Source: Pseudomonas chlororaphis (GTDB taxonomy: Bacteria; Pseudomonadota; Gammaproteobacteria; Pseudomonadales; Pseudomonadaceae). Taken from it: DNA of 64,000 nucleotides. The notes under the pieces were generated by a model. The model was not told where the DNA came from, searched no databases, and saw nothing but the letters and a program-made list of their open reading frames with translations. The stretch spans positions 4,834,501 through 4,898,500 of the forward strand of contig CP011020.1 in NCBI GenBank assembly GCA_001023535.1. The letters are read 5' to 3'. This document shows, piece after piece, positions 44,368 through 54,106 of this stretch. A program made the position numbers and the translations under genes. Each line of letters opens with the position of its first letter. Positions within the stretch are counted from its first letter, which is position 1.

Positions 44368-46086
44368 CTATCCAGCACACGTTCTCCCCAGCAAAAACCG
44401 ACTCAGCACGTTCCGGGTGATCATGACGGTATACACATCACCCAGCACCAGCCCCTGCACCCATTCGCACGTCGCGGCGGTGAAAACTTCACCGTTGCCT
44501 TTTTGAAAATACACCACCATGCCAGCCCCCCGGCTATGCTCGCCGACGCTAGCATCGCTGGGGTCGGGCGCCAGCAACGCAGCACGAAACCGAGCGTCGC
44601 CATCCCCCAGCATGAACGAATACGCATCCTGGGGTCGGCCCTGCTCGGCGACGCTGGCCCAGCCCATGGCGAGGATCTGCAACCCTGGCGGAGCACCGTC
44701 GGTGCCAAGGGGTTCCGGCAGGCCTTTGACGAAGGTGTACTCAAGCCCGTCCACTTCGTAGCCAAAGAGGTTGGCCTCATCACCGAACATATCCGCGTAA
44801 CCCAGCCCCGTGCCGGCGAACGCCCAGTGCTGTGGCCTGAACACTGTGAAGCCGCGCGGGCTGCGCCGGGCCATGCCGCCAAATGCGCCGTATATCCCTC
44901 GCAACGCGTTCACGCCGAACGTCTTGGCACCGGGACGACCCACCCGCGGATCTTCCCAGGCACCGGTTAGCCTGCCGGGATCGATGGCCGCCAAAGGGTC
45001 GAGTTCGGCGGCGTCATACTTATAGGCCACTTGACGCAGCCCTCCGTTCTCCAGGCGAATCTGCCACATGAAATTGCCTGCAAAGCGGGCCACGTTGCCG
45101 CCACCCTCGACAAAGGCGTCGACGTGGTCGCGCATCTCTTGCGTCCAATATTCGTCGTGCCCCACGAAGACAGCACAGCCGTAGCCTTCCAGCGCGTGCG
45201 GGTCGTGATGCAAGTCATCCTGGGTCAGGATGTCCACCGTATAGCCCTGTTGCTCGGCCCACACCATGAAAAGCCGCTCGTAAGAGGCCCAGCCCGCCAA
45301 CGCGTAATACTTGCTGAAGCCATTCAAAGCGGCCCACTCGATGAACTCATAACGCGCAGGGCCTGGCTTGCGGGGGCGCGAGGCGTTGATCGAACGCGGC
45401 GCGTCCTCTGGCAGCCAGACCTGCCCACGCGCCCAGGGTCGTTGTACCGACAACAGCGGTGAGCGCCCGCGCGGTGTGTCGGGGTGGATGCCGAAGTAAT
45501 GGTTGGCGCCTCCCCAGTCGTTGTAGGCGGCCCAAGTAGAGGTCGCCGCCACCAGCACCAGTGCGTCAGCGCGTTTGTGCGCCGCCTTGACGATGAACAA
45601 GTGATGCCCAAGCACGTGACCGGCGCCATCGTGCACCTCCACCACGTAGCCGCCGGGCTCGGCGTCTGCCGGGATTGCCCAGTGCGCAAACACCGGCCAT
45701 TGACACCCCTGCTCGTAGACACGCTCGGGCAGCGGATGAAAACCGGCAGCGAGAGCGCTGGTGTTGTGCACGGTGCGGGCAAGCGGCCCGTCCCGATAGA
45801 TCCTCAGCGCTACCTGAGGGCTGTTTGAAGACAAGTGCAGATGCACCGTTTCACCCGGGCTGTAGGAGCGCCGGTCGGAGTAGCACCAGGCAGCCAGCGG
45901 CCCCGCCTCGGCAGGGACTTCGACCCAGATCTCCCTGGCGCCCTGGCGTGGGCCGGAAGTCTGGAGGGGGGTTACGTCGGCACCGGGCCGTTCGCCGCGG
46001 GCGGCCGTGTGCTTCGATTCGGGTGGATTCATGGAGTTATCGCCTGTATTCAATGGTCTTTGCGGATCGACACGCCTGGCATTCAT
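44368..46086 (-). CDS. N,N-dimethylformamidase beta-subunit-like protein
   Basis: The ATG at 46086 overlaps the stop of the MFS gene upstream as ATGA (a downstream ATG at 46032 is an alternative), giving 572 residues. An N-terminal beta-sandwich region (AWCYSDRRSYSPGETVHLHLSS, then YVVEVHDGAGHVLGHHLFIV) is followed by the large-subunit domain with ATSTWAAYNDWGGANHY, FVGHDEYWTQEMRDHVDAFVEGGGNVARFAGNFMW. This is the DMFA2_C pattern of N,N-dimethylformamidase. No small alpha subunit is nearby, so the substrate may differ from dimethylformamide. Coupling to a transporter suggests uptake and hydrolysis of an amide. Confidence 0.78.
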   Translation of the reverse strand: MNARRVDPQRPLNTGDNSMNPPESKHTAARGERPGADVTPLQTSGPRQGAREIWVEVPAEAGPLAAWCYSDRRSYSPGETVHLHLSSNSPQVALRIYRDGPLARTVHNTSALAAGFHPLPERVYEQGCQWPVFAHWAIPADAEPGGYVVEVHDGAGHVLGHHLFIVKAAHKRADALVLVAATSTWAAYNDWGGANHYFGIHPDTPRGRSPLLSVQRPWARGQVWLPEDAPRSINASRPRKPGPARYEFIEWAALNGFSKYYALAGWASYERLFMVWAEQQGYTVDILTQDDLHHDPHALEGYGCAVFVGHDEYWTQEMRDHVDAFVEGGGNVARFAGNFMWQIRLENGGLRQVAYKYDAAELDPLAAIDPGRLTGAWEDPRVGRPGAKTFGVNALRGIYGAFGGMARRSPRGFTVFRPQHWAFAGTGLGYADMFGDEANLFGYEVDGLEYTFVKGLPEPLGTDGAPPGLQILAMGWASVAEQGRPQDAYSFMLGDGDARFRAALLAPDPSDASVGEHSRGAGMVVYFQKGNGEVFTAATCEWVQGLVLGDVYTVMITRNVLSRFLLGRTCAG

Positions 46087-47408
46087 GGCTGGGACGCGAC
46101 CGACCTTCCCGTGCTCGTGGTCATCCGGGCACCCGGCGCCTGGATATCGGCGAGATCGATACCCACCGTTTCCTCGATGAAGTAACCGGCCACCACCGTG
46201 AGCAGGCCCAGCCCCATCACGTAACCGATGTACAGGTAGCCAAGGTCGGCGCCGTTGAGATAGCTGTGCAGATAAGGGGCAGTGCCGCCGAAAACGGCCA
46301 CCGAGACGGACGAGACGAAGCCGACGCCCTGGGCACGCGCCTGGGTCGGCACCTGCTCCGACAAAACCGCCGGAAAGATCGCCGCAATCAGGGCCCAGGC
46401 GCTCAGCCCCAGCAGTTGGGCCAGGAACAGCGTATAGGGCTCGGTGGTGACCATGATCGACAGCGGGTAGGTCAGCAGCATCACGCAAATGCCCCAGGCA
46501 ATGACCATGGGTTTGCGCCCTACCCGGTCAGACAATCTTCCGCATACCGGCAACCAGCACACGCAAATGATCTGCGCGAGCAGGCTCGCTACGTATGCGC
46601 CCGTCGCATCCATGCCTCGGGCAATGGCCGACGCGGCACCGAAGGTGACCCAGGCGTAATAGGTGACATTTGCGGCCGCCGCGAGCATCACGATGTTACG
46701 AGCAATGCGTAGCACCTCCCCCCTGGACAGCGTTCGCGACGCATGAGTCTGCCCTTGCTGTTGCTCGAACACATGGGATTCCTGCGCGCTGCGGCGCAGG
46801 AACAACGCGTAGATGCCGAGCACCCCACCGATGGCAAATCCGATGCGCCAGCCATAGTCATTCATGGCTTCGGGCCCCAGCAGCCAGGTCAGGGCCGCCG
46901 CCACTGCGGTTGCTGCCATGACCCCCAGCGTCACCCCGACATACACCGAGCTGGACCATAATCCGCGGTGCTGGCTGGGCGCGATCTCGGCGACGTACGT
47001 ATACGACACACCCGTTTCGCCGCCATGGGCGAGGCCTTGCATCAACCGAAAAAACAGCAAGCCTGCGGAGGCGTACAAGCCGACGTTTGAGTAAGCCGGG
47101 ATGATCGCGATACCCAGGCTGCTGACCGCCAGGAGCAACATCGTGATCACCATGATGGTCCGGCGTCCGAGGCGGTCGCTCAGACGACCGAACAGCAGTC
47201 CGCCGATAGGCCGGGCGACGAAGCCGACCGCAAACACGGCAAGGGTCGCGAGCATCGCCGAGCGCGGATCCGTCTGGTCGAACAGATTGCGCGACAGGTA
47301 GACCGAGAACGTCGCGTACAACGTCCAGTCGAACCACTCGAGTGCATTGCCTATACCGGCCGCGCGCAACGAAGCGAGGCGTCCTTGATGGGACGTCGAA
47401 TTATTCAT
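46083..47408 (-). CDS. MFS transporter, metabolite:H+ symporter (MHS) family
   Basis: The ATG at 47408 follows GGAGAAG; 441 residues, about 12 helices. The start NALEWFDWTLYATFSVYLSRNLF, the GRLSDRLGRRT loop and RLMQGLAHGGETG are MHS hallmarks (the ShiA/KgtP/ProP group), which import organic acids and related small molecules with protons. Its stop overlaps the amidase-like gene start and it lies 61 bases after the other MFS gene, so it probably imports the amidase substrate. Confidence 0.88.
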   Translation of the reverse strand: MNNSTSHQGRLASLRAAGIGNALEWFDWTLYATFSVYLSRNLFDQTDPRSAMLATLAVFAVGFVARPIGGLLFGRLSDRLGRRTIMVITMLLLAVSSLGIAIIPAYSNVGLYASAGLLFFRLMQGLAHGGETGVSYTYVAEIAPSQHRGLWSSSVYVGVTLGVMAATAVAAALTWLLGPEAMNDYGWRIGFAIGGVLGIYALFLRRSAQESHVFEQQQGQTHASRTLSRGEVLRIARNIVMLAAAANVTYYAWVTFGAASAIARGMDATGAYVASLLAQIICVCWLPVCGRLSDRVGRKPMVIAWGICVMLLTYPLSIMVTTEPYTLFLAQLLGLSAWALIAAIFPAVLSEQVPTQARAQGVGFVSSVSVAVFGGTAPYLHSYLNGADLGYLYIGYVMGLGLLTVVAGYFIEETVGIDLADIQAPGARMTTSTGRSVASQP

Positions 47409-47469
47409 GTCACTTCTCCAGATCATGGGTTCAGCAAGGGAGACGGGGGGATGCCCCGAAGGGGCTGGC

Positions 47470-48717
47470 TCAGAGGTGTAAAGCAGCCCCAGCCGCGGCA
47501 CCTGGCGCGGGTGCCTCCACGCGCACACGCAGGGCGATCAGCAGCGCCGCCAGAAACATCAGCACCGCGGCCGCGATGAACACACCGTCGATGCCGCTGA
47601 AACTGAACATCACACCACCTCCGGCAGCGCCAGCGGCGATGGCGGACTGCACCGAAGCGACGACCATCCCGCCGGCACTTTCCGCCTGGTCCGGCACCGC
47701 GCGGGCAACCCAGTTCGACCACGCGACCGGCACACCGCCGAAGGCCATGCCCCAGACAGCCAACAACACCGCCTGCCCTGGCACAGACGCTGGCAAGATG
47801 ACCAGGGCCAGGGCCGCGAGCCCTACCAGCATCGGCATCAGGACCAAAACGCCACGTGGATTGCGCTCAAGCAGCCAACCGGCCAGCAAGGTGCCGATGA
47901 AGTTCGCCACACCGAAACCGAGCAGCATCAGGGACAAGCCCAGCGGCCCTACTCCCGTGGTGCTTTCCAGGAACGGCCGGATATAGGTGAACAGGGCAAA
48001 GTGGCCGCTGTGCACCAATATGCAACCCAGCATGCCCAAGGCAATGCCCGGGCGCAGCAAGACCTCGAGTACGGTGCGCAGACGTGCGGGCCGTCGCGGT
48101 GCCAGAGGCGGCAAGGTGAGTGATTGGAAGACCAGCGTCACCGTGCCCACCGCCGCTGCCGCGATGAATGCGCTGCGCCAGCCGTATAGCTCGCCCAGGT
48201 AGCTACCCAGGGGAACCGCGACCACTGTTCCTACCGCGATGCCACTGAAGATGATGGACAGTGCACGAGGCAACAGCGCCGCCGGCACCAAGCGCATCGC
48301 CACGGCCGCCGCCATGCTCCAGAAACCACCCAAGGCGATACCCAGCAAGACCCGCATCACCAGCAGGACGGCCAGGCTCGAGGAAAAAGCGACCAACAGG
48401 TTGGACGCGATCATCAACATGGAAAACCCCAGCAAAACCCAGCGCCGGTCGATGGCGCGGGTCAGGCCCGGCACCAGCAAGCCGGCGAACAACGCCACCA
48501 CCGCCGTCACGGTCACCGCCTGCCCGGCGAGGGCTTCTGAAACCCCCAACTGAGTCGCCATCGGCGTCAGCAGGCTGGCCGGTAGGTATTCGGCGGTCAG
48601 CAATCCGAATACCCCCATGGCCAGCGAAAACACGGCCATCCACGCCGGTGACGTCGGCGCCTCGTCTACCACCGCGTGACGGCTGTCGAACACGGCGTCA
48701 CATACACATTTAGTCAT
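47470..48717 (-). CDS. MFS exporter, DHA1-like (sugar/nucleoside efflux type)
   Basis: The ATG at 48717 has GGAG 7 bases upstream; 415 residues. Twelve helices with GVFGLLTAEYLPASLLTPMATQLGVSEALAGQAVTVTA, a pattern shared with NepI/YdhP/SotB-type efflux proteins. It is the first gene of a leftward three-gene unit and is divergent from an AraC-type regulator. An exporter and an importer in the same unit suggest handling of a potentially toxic substrate or product; that is inference. Confidence 0.85.
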   Translation of the reverse strand: MTKCVCDAVFDSRHAVVDEAPTSPAWMAVFSLAMGVFGLLTAEYLPASLLTPMATQLGVSEALAGQAVTVTAVVALFAGLLVPGLTRAIDRRWVLLGFSMLMIASNLLVAFSSSLAVLLVMRVLLGIALGGFWSMAAAVAMRLVPAALLPRALSIIFSGIAVGTVVAVPLGSYLGELYGWRSAFIAAAAVGTVTLVFQSLTLPPLAPRRPARLRTVLEVLLRPGIALGMLGCILVHSGHFALFTYIRPFLESTTGVGPLGLSLMLLGFGVANFIGTLLAGWLLERNPRGVLVLMPMLVGLAALALVILPASVPGQAVLLAVWGMAFGGVPVAWSNWVARAVPDQAESAGGMVVASVQSAIAAGAAGGGVMFSFSGIDGVFIAAAVLMFLAALLIALRVRVEAPAPGAAAGAALHL

Positions 48718-48819
48718 TGCAGATCTCCACATTTCATCGCGACCCGCAGTCTAGGCGCGTGAAAATGGATGATCTATGATGCAGCGTCTCTATCTTTTGA
48801 CCGAAACTCCGGAATGCCC

Positions 48820-49785
48820 ATGTCCGATCCCGTTCCCCTTTCTTCCGATCTCATTGACGAGTTGCTGCGTGGCATGCGTCTGCGCGGCGTCCAGTACCGC
48901 CGCATCCAGACCGGACCTGATTTCGGCCTGGGTTTCGCGGCCCAACCTGGCCATGCCTGGTTCCATTTCGTTGCAGTCGGCAACGCCGTGCTTCGGATGG
49001 AGGATGGAACCTGCTTCGCGTTGTCTGCAGGGAACGCCGTGTTCATCTCCCATGGCGCCGCCCATCAGTTGCTCTCCGACGTTGACGTGCCCGTCCAGGA
49101 CATCGACAGCCTGGACGCCGCGTCGCTTGGGGACACCGTCTGCGCGGTGGATGTCGGCGGCGAGTCCGACACCGCCTCTCCCACGATCATTTTCAACAGC
49201 TGCATGGCGTTCGAGCTGGGCAGCATTCACGGTCTTGGCAAACTGATGCCGGGCTTGATGGTGATCGACGCCGGGGGCCAGCGTTATCCGGGGCTGATGC
49301 CGATCCTGGCAACGATGGAGCGCGAGGTCAGCGCCGCCCGCATCGGTTTTGCCGGCATCCTCGCGCGGCTGGCCGATGTGGTGACCGCCATGATCGTTCG
49401 CGGATGGGTGGAGTGCGCCTGTGGCAACGCCTCGGGATTGGTCGCGGCCCTGCGCGATCCGCGCCTGGCCCGGGCACTGCTGGCCTTGCACCAGGACCCG
49501 GGGCGCGATTGGACCGTCGCGCAACTGGCGCAGCAATGCAACACCTCGCGCTCGGCATTCGCCGAGCGCTTCCACGCCACGCTTGGCATTGCGCCCTTGC
49601 GATATGCCACAGAATTGCGGATGAGGCTGGCAAGCCAGTGGCTGACGCTTGAGCGGCTCCCGATAGAAGAAGTAGCCCAGCGGCTGGGGTACACGTCGCA
49701 GGCGGCGTTCAGTCGCGCGTTCAAGCGCATCACCGGGCAGCCGCCGGGGATGAGTCGTCAAGGGCGGCGACTTGCGGGGGCTTGA
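48820..49785 (+). CDS. AraC-family transcriptional regulator (Cupin_6 type)
   Basis: The ATG at 48820 follows GGAA by 6 bases; 321 residues. The N-terminal cupin domain (FHFVAVGNAVLRMEDGTCFALSAGNAVFISHGAAHQLL) is the Cupin_6/AraC-binding type. The C-terminal double helix-turn-helix reads WTVAQLAQQCNTSRSAFAERFHATLGIAPLRYATELRM and VAQRLGYTSQAAFSRAFKRITGQPPG. It is divergent from the two transporters and the amidase-like gene and very likely activates them in response to a small ligand bound by the cupin. Confidence 0.9.
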   Translation: MSDPVPLSSDLIDELLRGMRLRGVQYRRIQTGPDFGLGFAAQPGHAWFHFVAVGNAVLRMEDGTCFALSAGNAVFISHGAAHQLLSDVDVPVQDIDSLDAASLGDTVCAVDVGGESDTASPTIIFNSCMAFELGSIHGLGKLMPGLMVIDAGGQRYPGLMPILATMEREVSAARIGFAGILARLADVVTAMIVRGWVECACGNASGLVAALRDPRLARALLALHQDPGRDWTVAQLAQQCNTSRSAFAERFHATLGIAPLRYATELRMRLASQWLTLERLPIEEVAQRLGYTSQAAFSRAFKRITGQPPGMSRQGRRLAGA

Positions 49786-50330
49786 AATGTTGGGTGATCG
49801 ATATAGCCCATTGACTGTTTGCCTAAGCGCTCAGCTTGAGTCAGTGGGTGTTGTTCAGTTAATGCCCAAGTAATGAAGGGCCCCAGTGTTTCCTAATCCT
49901 GACCCCCACAGCCCGCAATTGCCTTTTACTTCGTAGTAATCAATTGCTGTGAGTAATTGTTTTTTTGTAAAGACATTCAATAGCTCCCTGGAAAAATCAG
50001 ATCAGTCCAAATGTTACAAGAACGACAATTTGCTGCTCTCGAATACAGGTGTGGTCAGTATTTGCAGGTAATGAACGCTATATTCCTGGCAGCGAGTTCG
50101 CGACGTTCGCCGTTCTCGAAGTCTAGAATGCCTATCTGGAACGAGGCTATAGCACAAACGTGCTAAGGGGCGTTTGAAAGGATGCAGCGATCACCAGACT
50201 TATCCAGCAGATCGACTATTTGAAGAAACAGGCGAATCACCCGACAAAACAAAACCTTTTGTAACCATACAAACAAGGAAGGCCCACAGTTATGCCGGCC
50301 CGGCTTGCCGTTGCGGCAAGCCGATCACTT
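49786..50330. other. Intergenic stretch with one weak terminator-like hairpin
   Basis: About 545 bases lie between the AraC and TetR genes, which end towards each other. CAATT/AATTG arms at 49941-49959 followed by seven Ts (49960-49966) form a weak intrinsic terminator. Otherwise I see no gene, REP unit or operator. Confidence 0.4.
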
Positions 50331-50939
50331 CTATGCGCCGGCCAGGTCCAGACGGCCCCCCTCTGGCTCAACCTCTCCTGCGGCCCTGAGGATTTCATCG
50401 CGACAAGCCGCGAGGATTTCATCGGCCAGCGGCGAATCGTCGGGACAGGCACGCGACAGGATAATTGCGCCCAACGAGTGAGCCATGATGGCAAGGTACT
50501 TTGCACGGGCATCGGCTAAGCCGGGCTCGTCCAGTTCCCCTGCTCCGTTGAGCAACACCGCCAACTGGGTCTCGATGCCTGCGGCAAAGGCGGCCTTGAC
50601 TTCATCCTCTTTTCGAGCGGCATCAGCGCACAGGGCAGCCAAGGTGCATCCGGTCGCCCGGTCATCACGGTGCTCGCGAGACAAGTACGCGTTCACAAAT
50701 TCGGGTACCGACGCCCCGGCCGTCAGCGCCGCGGATTGCGCTATACCGGAAGACGACGACTCCGCCATCAAATCGGCCTTGGATTTGAAGTGTTTGTAGA
50801 ACCCGCCTTGGGTAAACCCGGCGGCAGCCATCAGTTCGGCAATACCGATGCCGTCGTAGCCGCGTTCTCGAAAAAGCGCGGAGGCGGTCTCGACGATGTG
50901 CGCCCGATTCGCCTGCGCCTGCTGCTTAGTGACTTTCAT
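50331..50939 (-). CDS. TetR/AcrR-family transcriptional repressor
   Basis: This 202-residue protein has an N-terminal HTH (IVETASALFRERGYDGIGIAELMAAAGFTQGGFYKHFKSKADL) of the TetR_N type. The ligand domain has a GCTLAALCAD segment and a later SRACPDD; relatives sense electrophiles, sometimes through cysteines. It is divergent from an old yellow enzyme, the NemR-NemA-like arrangement, with a perfect palindrome in between. It probably represses the OYE-SDR-oxidoreductase set and itself. Confidence 0.9.
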   Translation of the reverse strand: MKVTKQQAQANRAHIVETASALFRERGYDGIGIAELMAAAGFTQGGFYKHFKSKADLMAESSSSGIAQSAALTAGASVPEFVNAYLSREHRDDRATGCTLAALCADAARKEDEVKAAFAAGIETQLAVLLNGAGELDEPGLADARAKYLAIMAHSLGAIILSRACPDDSPLADEILAACRDEILRAAGEVEPEGGRLDLAGA

Positions 50940-50978
50940 CGTTCATCCAACATGGCTTACACATGGCTGCAATATACA

Positions 50979-50998
50979 TTGATGTCGACCGACATCAA
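50979..50998. promoter_or_regulatory. Probable TetR operator
   Basis: TTGATGTCG-AC-CGACATCAA is a perfect 9+9 inverted repeat midway between the TetR gene and the old yellow enzyme. A TTGACA-like -35 element follows at 51003-51008, so bound repressor would block the rightward promoter. Confidence 0.85.
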
Positions 50999-51063
50999 AG
51001 TGTTGACATTTTAGAGTTCGACCATAATCATTGGAAGCACCTCCCCACCAGAAGCAGAAAGAA

Positions 51064-52146
51064 ATGACCTCAAAAACGCTTTTCGAGCCCTATGCCCTGG
51101 GCGATCTGACGCTGGCTAACCGCATAGTGATGGCGCCGCTGACTCGCAACCGTGCCGGTGCCGGTCTGGTTCCCAACGAGCTGACAGCGACCTATTACGC
51201 GCAACGCGCCGCCGCAGGCCTGATCATTACCGAGGCCACGCAGATTTCCGCGCAGGCCCAAGGCTACCAGGACACCCCTGGGCTCTACACGGCTGAACAA
51301 ATCGAGGGATGGCGCAAGGTCACGGAGGCCGTGCATGCACAAGGTGGTCGCATCTTCGTTCAACTTTGGCATGTGGGGCGTGTCTCCCACGTTGACCTGC
51401 AACCGGGCGGCGCAGCACCCGTCGCCCCTTCTGCGGTGCGCGCTCAGACCAAAACCTTTGTCAACAATGGCTTCGTCGACGTTTCAGAGCCTCGCGCTCT
51501 TGATTTGAGTGAGCTACCCGGCATCGTGAATGACTTCCGTCAGGCCGCGGCGAATGCGGTGCTCGCAGGTTTCGATGGTGTAGAGATTCACGGAGCCAAC
51601 GGCTACCTGCTTGATCAGTTCATCAAAGACAGCGCCAACCAACGCACCGATGCGTACGGTGGAACAGTCGAAAACCGTGCGCGCCTTTTAATCGAAGTCG
51701 TTACCGCGGTAGCCGATGAGATCGGTGCAGGTCGCACTGGGGTGAGAGTTTCACCGGTATCGCCAGCCAACGACGTCGCCAGCAGCGATCCCCAAGCGCA
51801 ATACGATTACATCGCTGACCAGCTCAGTGCCCTGGGTATTGCCTATCTGCACGTGGTCGAAGGTGCGACGGGTGGGCCGCGTGATATTGCCCCCTTCGAC
51901 TACGCCTCATTGCGCCGCAGGTTCAAGCAAACCTACCTGGCCAATAACGGTTACGACCTGGAGTTCGCCAGCGCCACCCTCAACGAGGCCAAAGCGGACC
52001 TCTTTGCCTTCGGCCGGCCCTTTATCAGTAACCCGGATCTGGTTGAGCGGTTGAAAACCGGCGCGCCTCTGGCACCGTTAAACCCGGCAACACTCTACGG
52101 CGGCGGTGCACAAGGCTACACCGACTACCCGACATTCGCCGGTTGA
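51064..52146 (+). CDS. Old yellow enzyme family alkene reductase
   Basis: This 360-residue FMN TIM-barrel protein has the family sequence LFEPYALGDLTLANRIVMAPLTRNRA, ITEATQIS, IFVQLWHVGRVSH, and the substrate-binding HGANGYLLDQFIKDSANQRTDAYGG (His and Asn that anchor enones). It reduces activated C=C bonds or nitro groups with NADPH. Divergent TetR and the operator make it a NemA/XenB-like, electrophile-induced gene. Start at 51064 matches family N-termini better than the in-frame ATG at 51031. Confidence 0.93.
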   Translation: MTSKTLFEPYALGDLTLANRIVMAPLTRNRAGAGLVPNELTATYYAQRAAAGLIITEATQISAQAQGYQDTPGLYTAEQIEGWRKVTEAVHAQGGRIFVQLWHVGRVSHVDLQPGGAAPVAPSAVRAQTKTFVNNGFVDVSEPRALDLSELPGIVNDFRQAAANAVLAGFDGVEIHGANGYLLDQFIKDSANQRTDAYGGTVENRARLLIEVVTAVADEIGAGRTGVRVSPVSPANDVASSDPQAQYDYIADQLSALGIAYLHVVEGATGGPRDIAPFDYASLRRRFKQTYLANNGYDLEFASATLNEAKADLFAFGRPFISNPDLVERLKTGAPLAPLNPATLYGGGAQGYTDYPTFAG

Positions 52147-52196
52147 AGCTTCGTCCTTTCTCTCTCTTGCCAGAATCTTTTAATCAGGAAATGCAA

Positions 52197-52985
52197 ATGA
52201 ACACACTTGCGACTGTCCTTATTACCGGCGCTTCAACAGGCATCGGCGCCACTTATGCCAAACGTTTTGCTCGTCGCGGGCATGACCTCGTACTGGTGGC
52301 CCGCGACAAAGTCCGCCTCGATGCCTTGGCCGCTCAGTTGCGTGGAGAGTACGGCGTTGCTGTCGAGGTGCATCAAGCCGACCTGACCGACACGGCAGAC
52401 CTGGCGGCGATTGAAGCTCGTCTGCGCGAGGACGAACGTATTGGCGTGTTGATCAACAATGCGGGCGTGGCCCAATCCGGTGGGTTCGTTCAGCAGAGCG
52501 CCGAAAGTATCGAAAAGCTTATCTCACTCAATATTGTCGCCCTTACCCGCCTGGCCGCGGCGGCGGCCCCCCGTTTCGCGCAGTCAGGTGAAGGGGCGAT
52601 CGTCAACCTCGGCTCGGTGGTAGGTTTGGCGCCCGAGTTCGGCATGACGGTATACGGGGCGACTAAAGCGTTTGTGCTGTTTCTCTCCCAGGGCCTGAAT
52701 CTGGAGTTGTCGCCTAAGGGCGTATACGTCCAGGCCGTATTACCGGCTGCCACTCGTACAGAAATCTGGGAGCGTGCCGGGATCGATCTCAATGCAATCC
52801 CGGAAATGATGGATGTCGAGGAGTTGGTCGATGCTGCCTTGTTGGGCTTTGATCGTCGGGAACTGGTCACTATCCCGCCGCTGCATGCAGAAGCCCGATG
52901 GGAGATTCTGGACCAGGCCCGGCTAGGGTTGATATCCGATATTCGTCAAGCTAACGCCGCCGAGCGCTATCAAACCAAGGCCTGA
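52197..52985 (+). CDS. Short-chain dehydrogenase/reductase
   Basis: The ATG at 52197 follows CAGGAA by 6 bases; 262 residues. The classical SDR motifs are present: TGASTGIG, NNAGVAQ, and the catalytic YGATKAF (Tyr-x3-Lys) with a preceding serine in LGSVVGLAP. It uses NAD(P)H to reduce a carbonyl or oxidise an alcohol. It follows the old yellow enzyme by 50 bases in the TetR-controlled set and might act on the OYE product. Confidence 0.88.
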   Translation: MNTLATVLITGASTGIGATYAKRFARRGHDLVLVARDKVRLDALAAQLRGEYGVAVEVHQADLTDTADLAAIEARLREDERIGVLINNAGVAQSGGFVQQSAESIEKLISLNIVALTRLAAAAAPRFAQSGEGAIVNLGSVVGLAPEFGMTVYGATKAFVLFLSQGLNLELSPKGVYVQAVLPAATRTEIWERAGIDLNAIPEMMDVEELVDAALLGFDRRELVTIPPLHAEARWEILDQARLGLISDIRQANAAERYQTKA

Positions 52986-53104
52986 CCGGTGTCTTAGTGG
53001 CGTTCTCTTTGAGCAAATGCTCCCAACGGCTGTTGCCGTAGGGAGCATTGAGCAAACACGTACCAACCCCTGACATTCCTCAAATATCTCGGAACCAGAT
53101 CAAT

Positions 53105-54106
53105 ATGAAAGCGCTGACCTTCAAACGTTATGGCAAGTCGCCTGATGTCGGGTTCACGCAGGTCACTCGCCCCACAATCAAACCCGATGAATTATTGGTT
53201 GAAGTTCACGCGGCAGGTTTGAACCCGATTGACAACATGATCCCCACAGGAACATTCAAGCCCGTCCTGAAATTCGACTTGCCCGCCACTTTGGGCAGTG
53301 ACCTTGCCGGCATCGTGATAGAGGTCGGCAGCGCGGTGACTCGCTTCAAGGTGGGTGATGCCATCTTTGCCAGCCTATTTGACCTCGGAAGAGGTTCGAT
53401 TGCCGAGTTTGCAGCCGTGCCGGAAAGTGCTGCAGCGGCAAAACCCGACAATTTGGATTTTGTCCAGGCAGCCGCCCTCCCCATGGTCGGCCTGACCGCC
53501 TGGCAGGCCCTGAAAGAGCGCGCCAACCTTAAAACCGGGCAGAAAGTGTTCATACCCGCCGGCTCAGGAGGAATCGGTACCTTCGCGATTCAGCTGGCCA
53601 AACATTTCGGGGCCGAGGTAGGTACGTCTACCAGCACTGGAAATGTCCAGATGGTTCGCCGTTTGGGTGCAGATGAAGTGATCGATTATAAAAAACAGGC
53701 ATTTGAACAGGTGTTGAGTTCATATGACCTGGTCCTAGGCACCATCAGAGGCGATGCCGTTGAAAAGTCGGTGGGTATACTCAAGCCAGGCGGCCAGATC
53801 ATTTCCCTCATCGGTCCACTGGACAAAGCCTTCGCAAAAGCGCGTTGCATGAATGTCTTCTTCACCATTGTGTTCAGCTTGATGAGTCGCAAGATCATGC
53901 AGTTGGCGAGAAAACACAATGTGAACTATTCGTTCCTGTTCGTCCGACCGGATGGGGCTCAACTCGATGAGATTGGCAACCTGATCAAAAATCGGCGCGT
54001 CCAGCCCGTCATTGACAAGGTCTTCCCTTTCGAACAAGCCCAGCAGGGCCTTGAGTACCTGGCTCAAGGGCACGCGAGGGGCAAGGTCGTCGTAAAGGTC
54101 AAATGA
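53105..54106 (+). CDS. NADP-dependent quinone oxidoreductase-like MDR protein
   Basis: The ATG at 53105 gives the family N-terminus MKALTFKRYGKSPDVGFTQV; 333 residues. The MDR signatures are HAAGLNPIDNMIPTG, LGSDLAGIVIEVG and the nucleotide loop AGSGGIGTFAIQLAKHFGAEVGTSTSTGN, without zinc ligands. It should reduce quinones or enones. It lies 119 bases after the SDR gene and is the last of the TetR-linked redox genes. Confidence 0.87.
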   Translation: MKALTFKRYGKSPDVGFTQVTRPTIKPDELLVEVHAAGLNPIDNMIPTGTFKPVLKFDLPATLGSDLAGIVIEVGSAVTRFKVGDAIFASLFDLGRGSIAEFAAVPESAAAAKPDNLDFVQAAALPMVGLTAWQALKERANLKTGQKVFIPAGSGGIGTFAIQLAKHFGAEVGTSTSTGNVQMVRRLGADEVIDYKKQAFEQVLSSYDLVLGTIRGDAVEKSVGILKPGGQIISLIGPLDKAFAKARCMNVFFTIVFSLMSRKIMQLARKHNVNYSFLFVRPDGAQLDEIGNLIKNRRVQPVIDKVFPFEQAQQGLEYLAQGHARGKVVVKVK

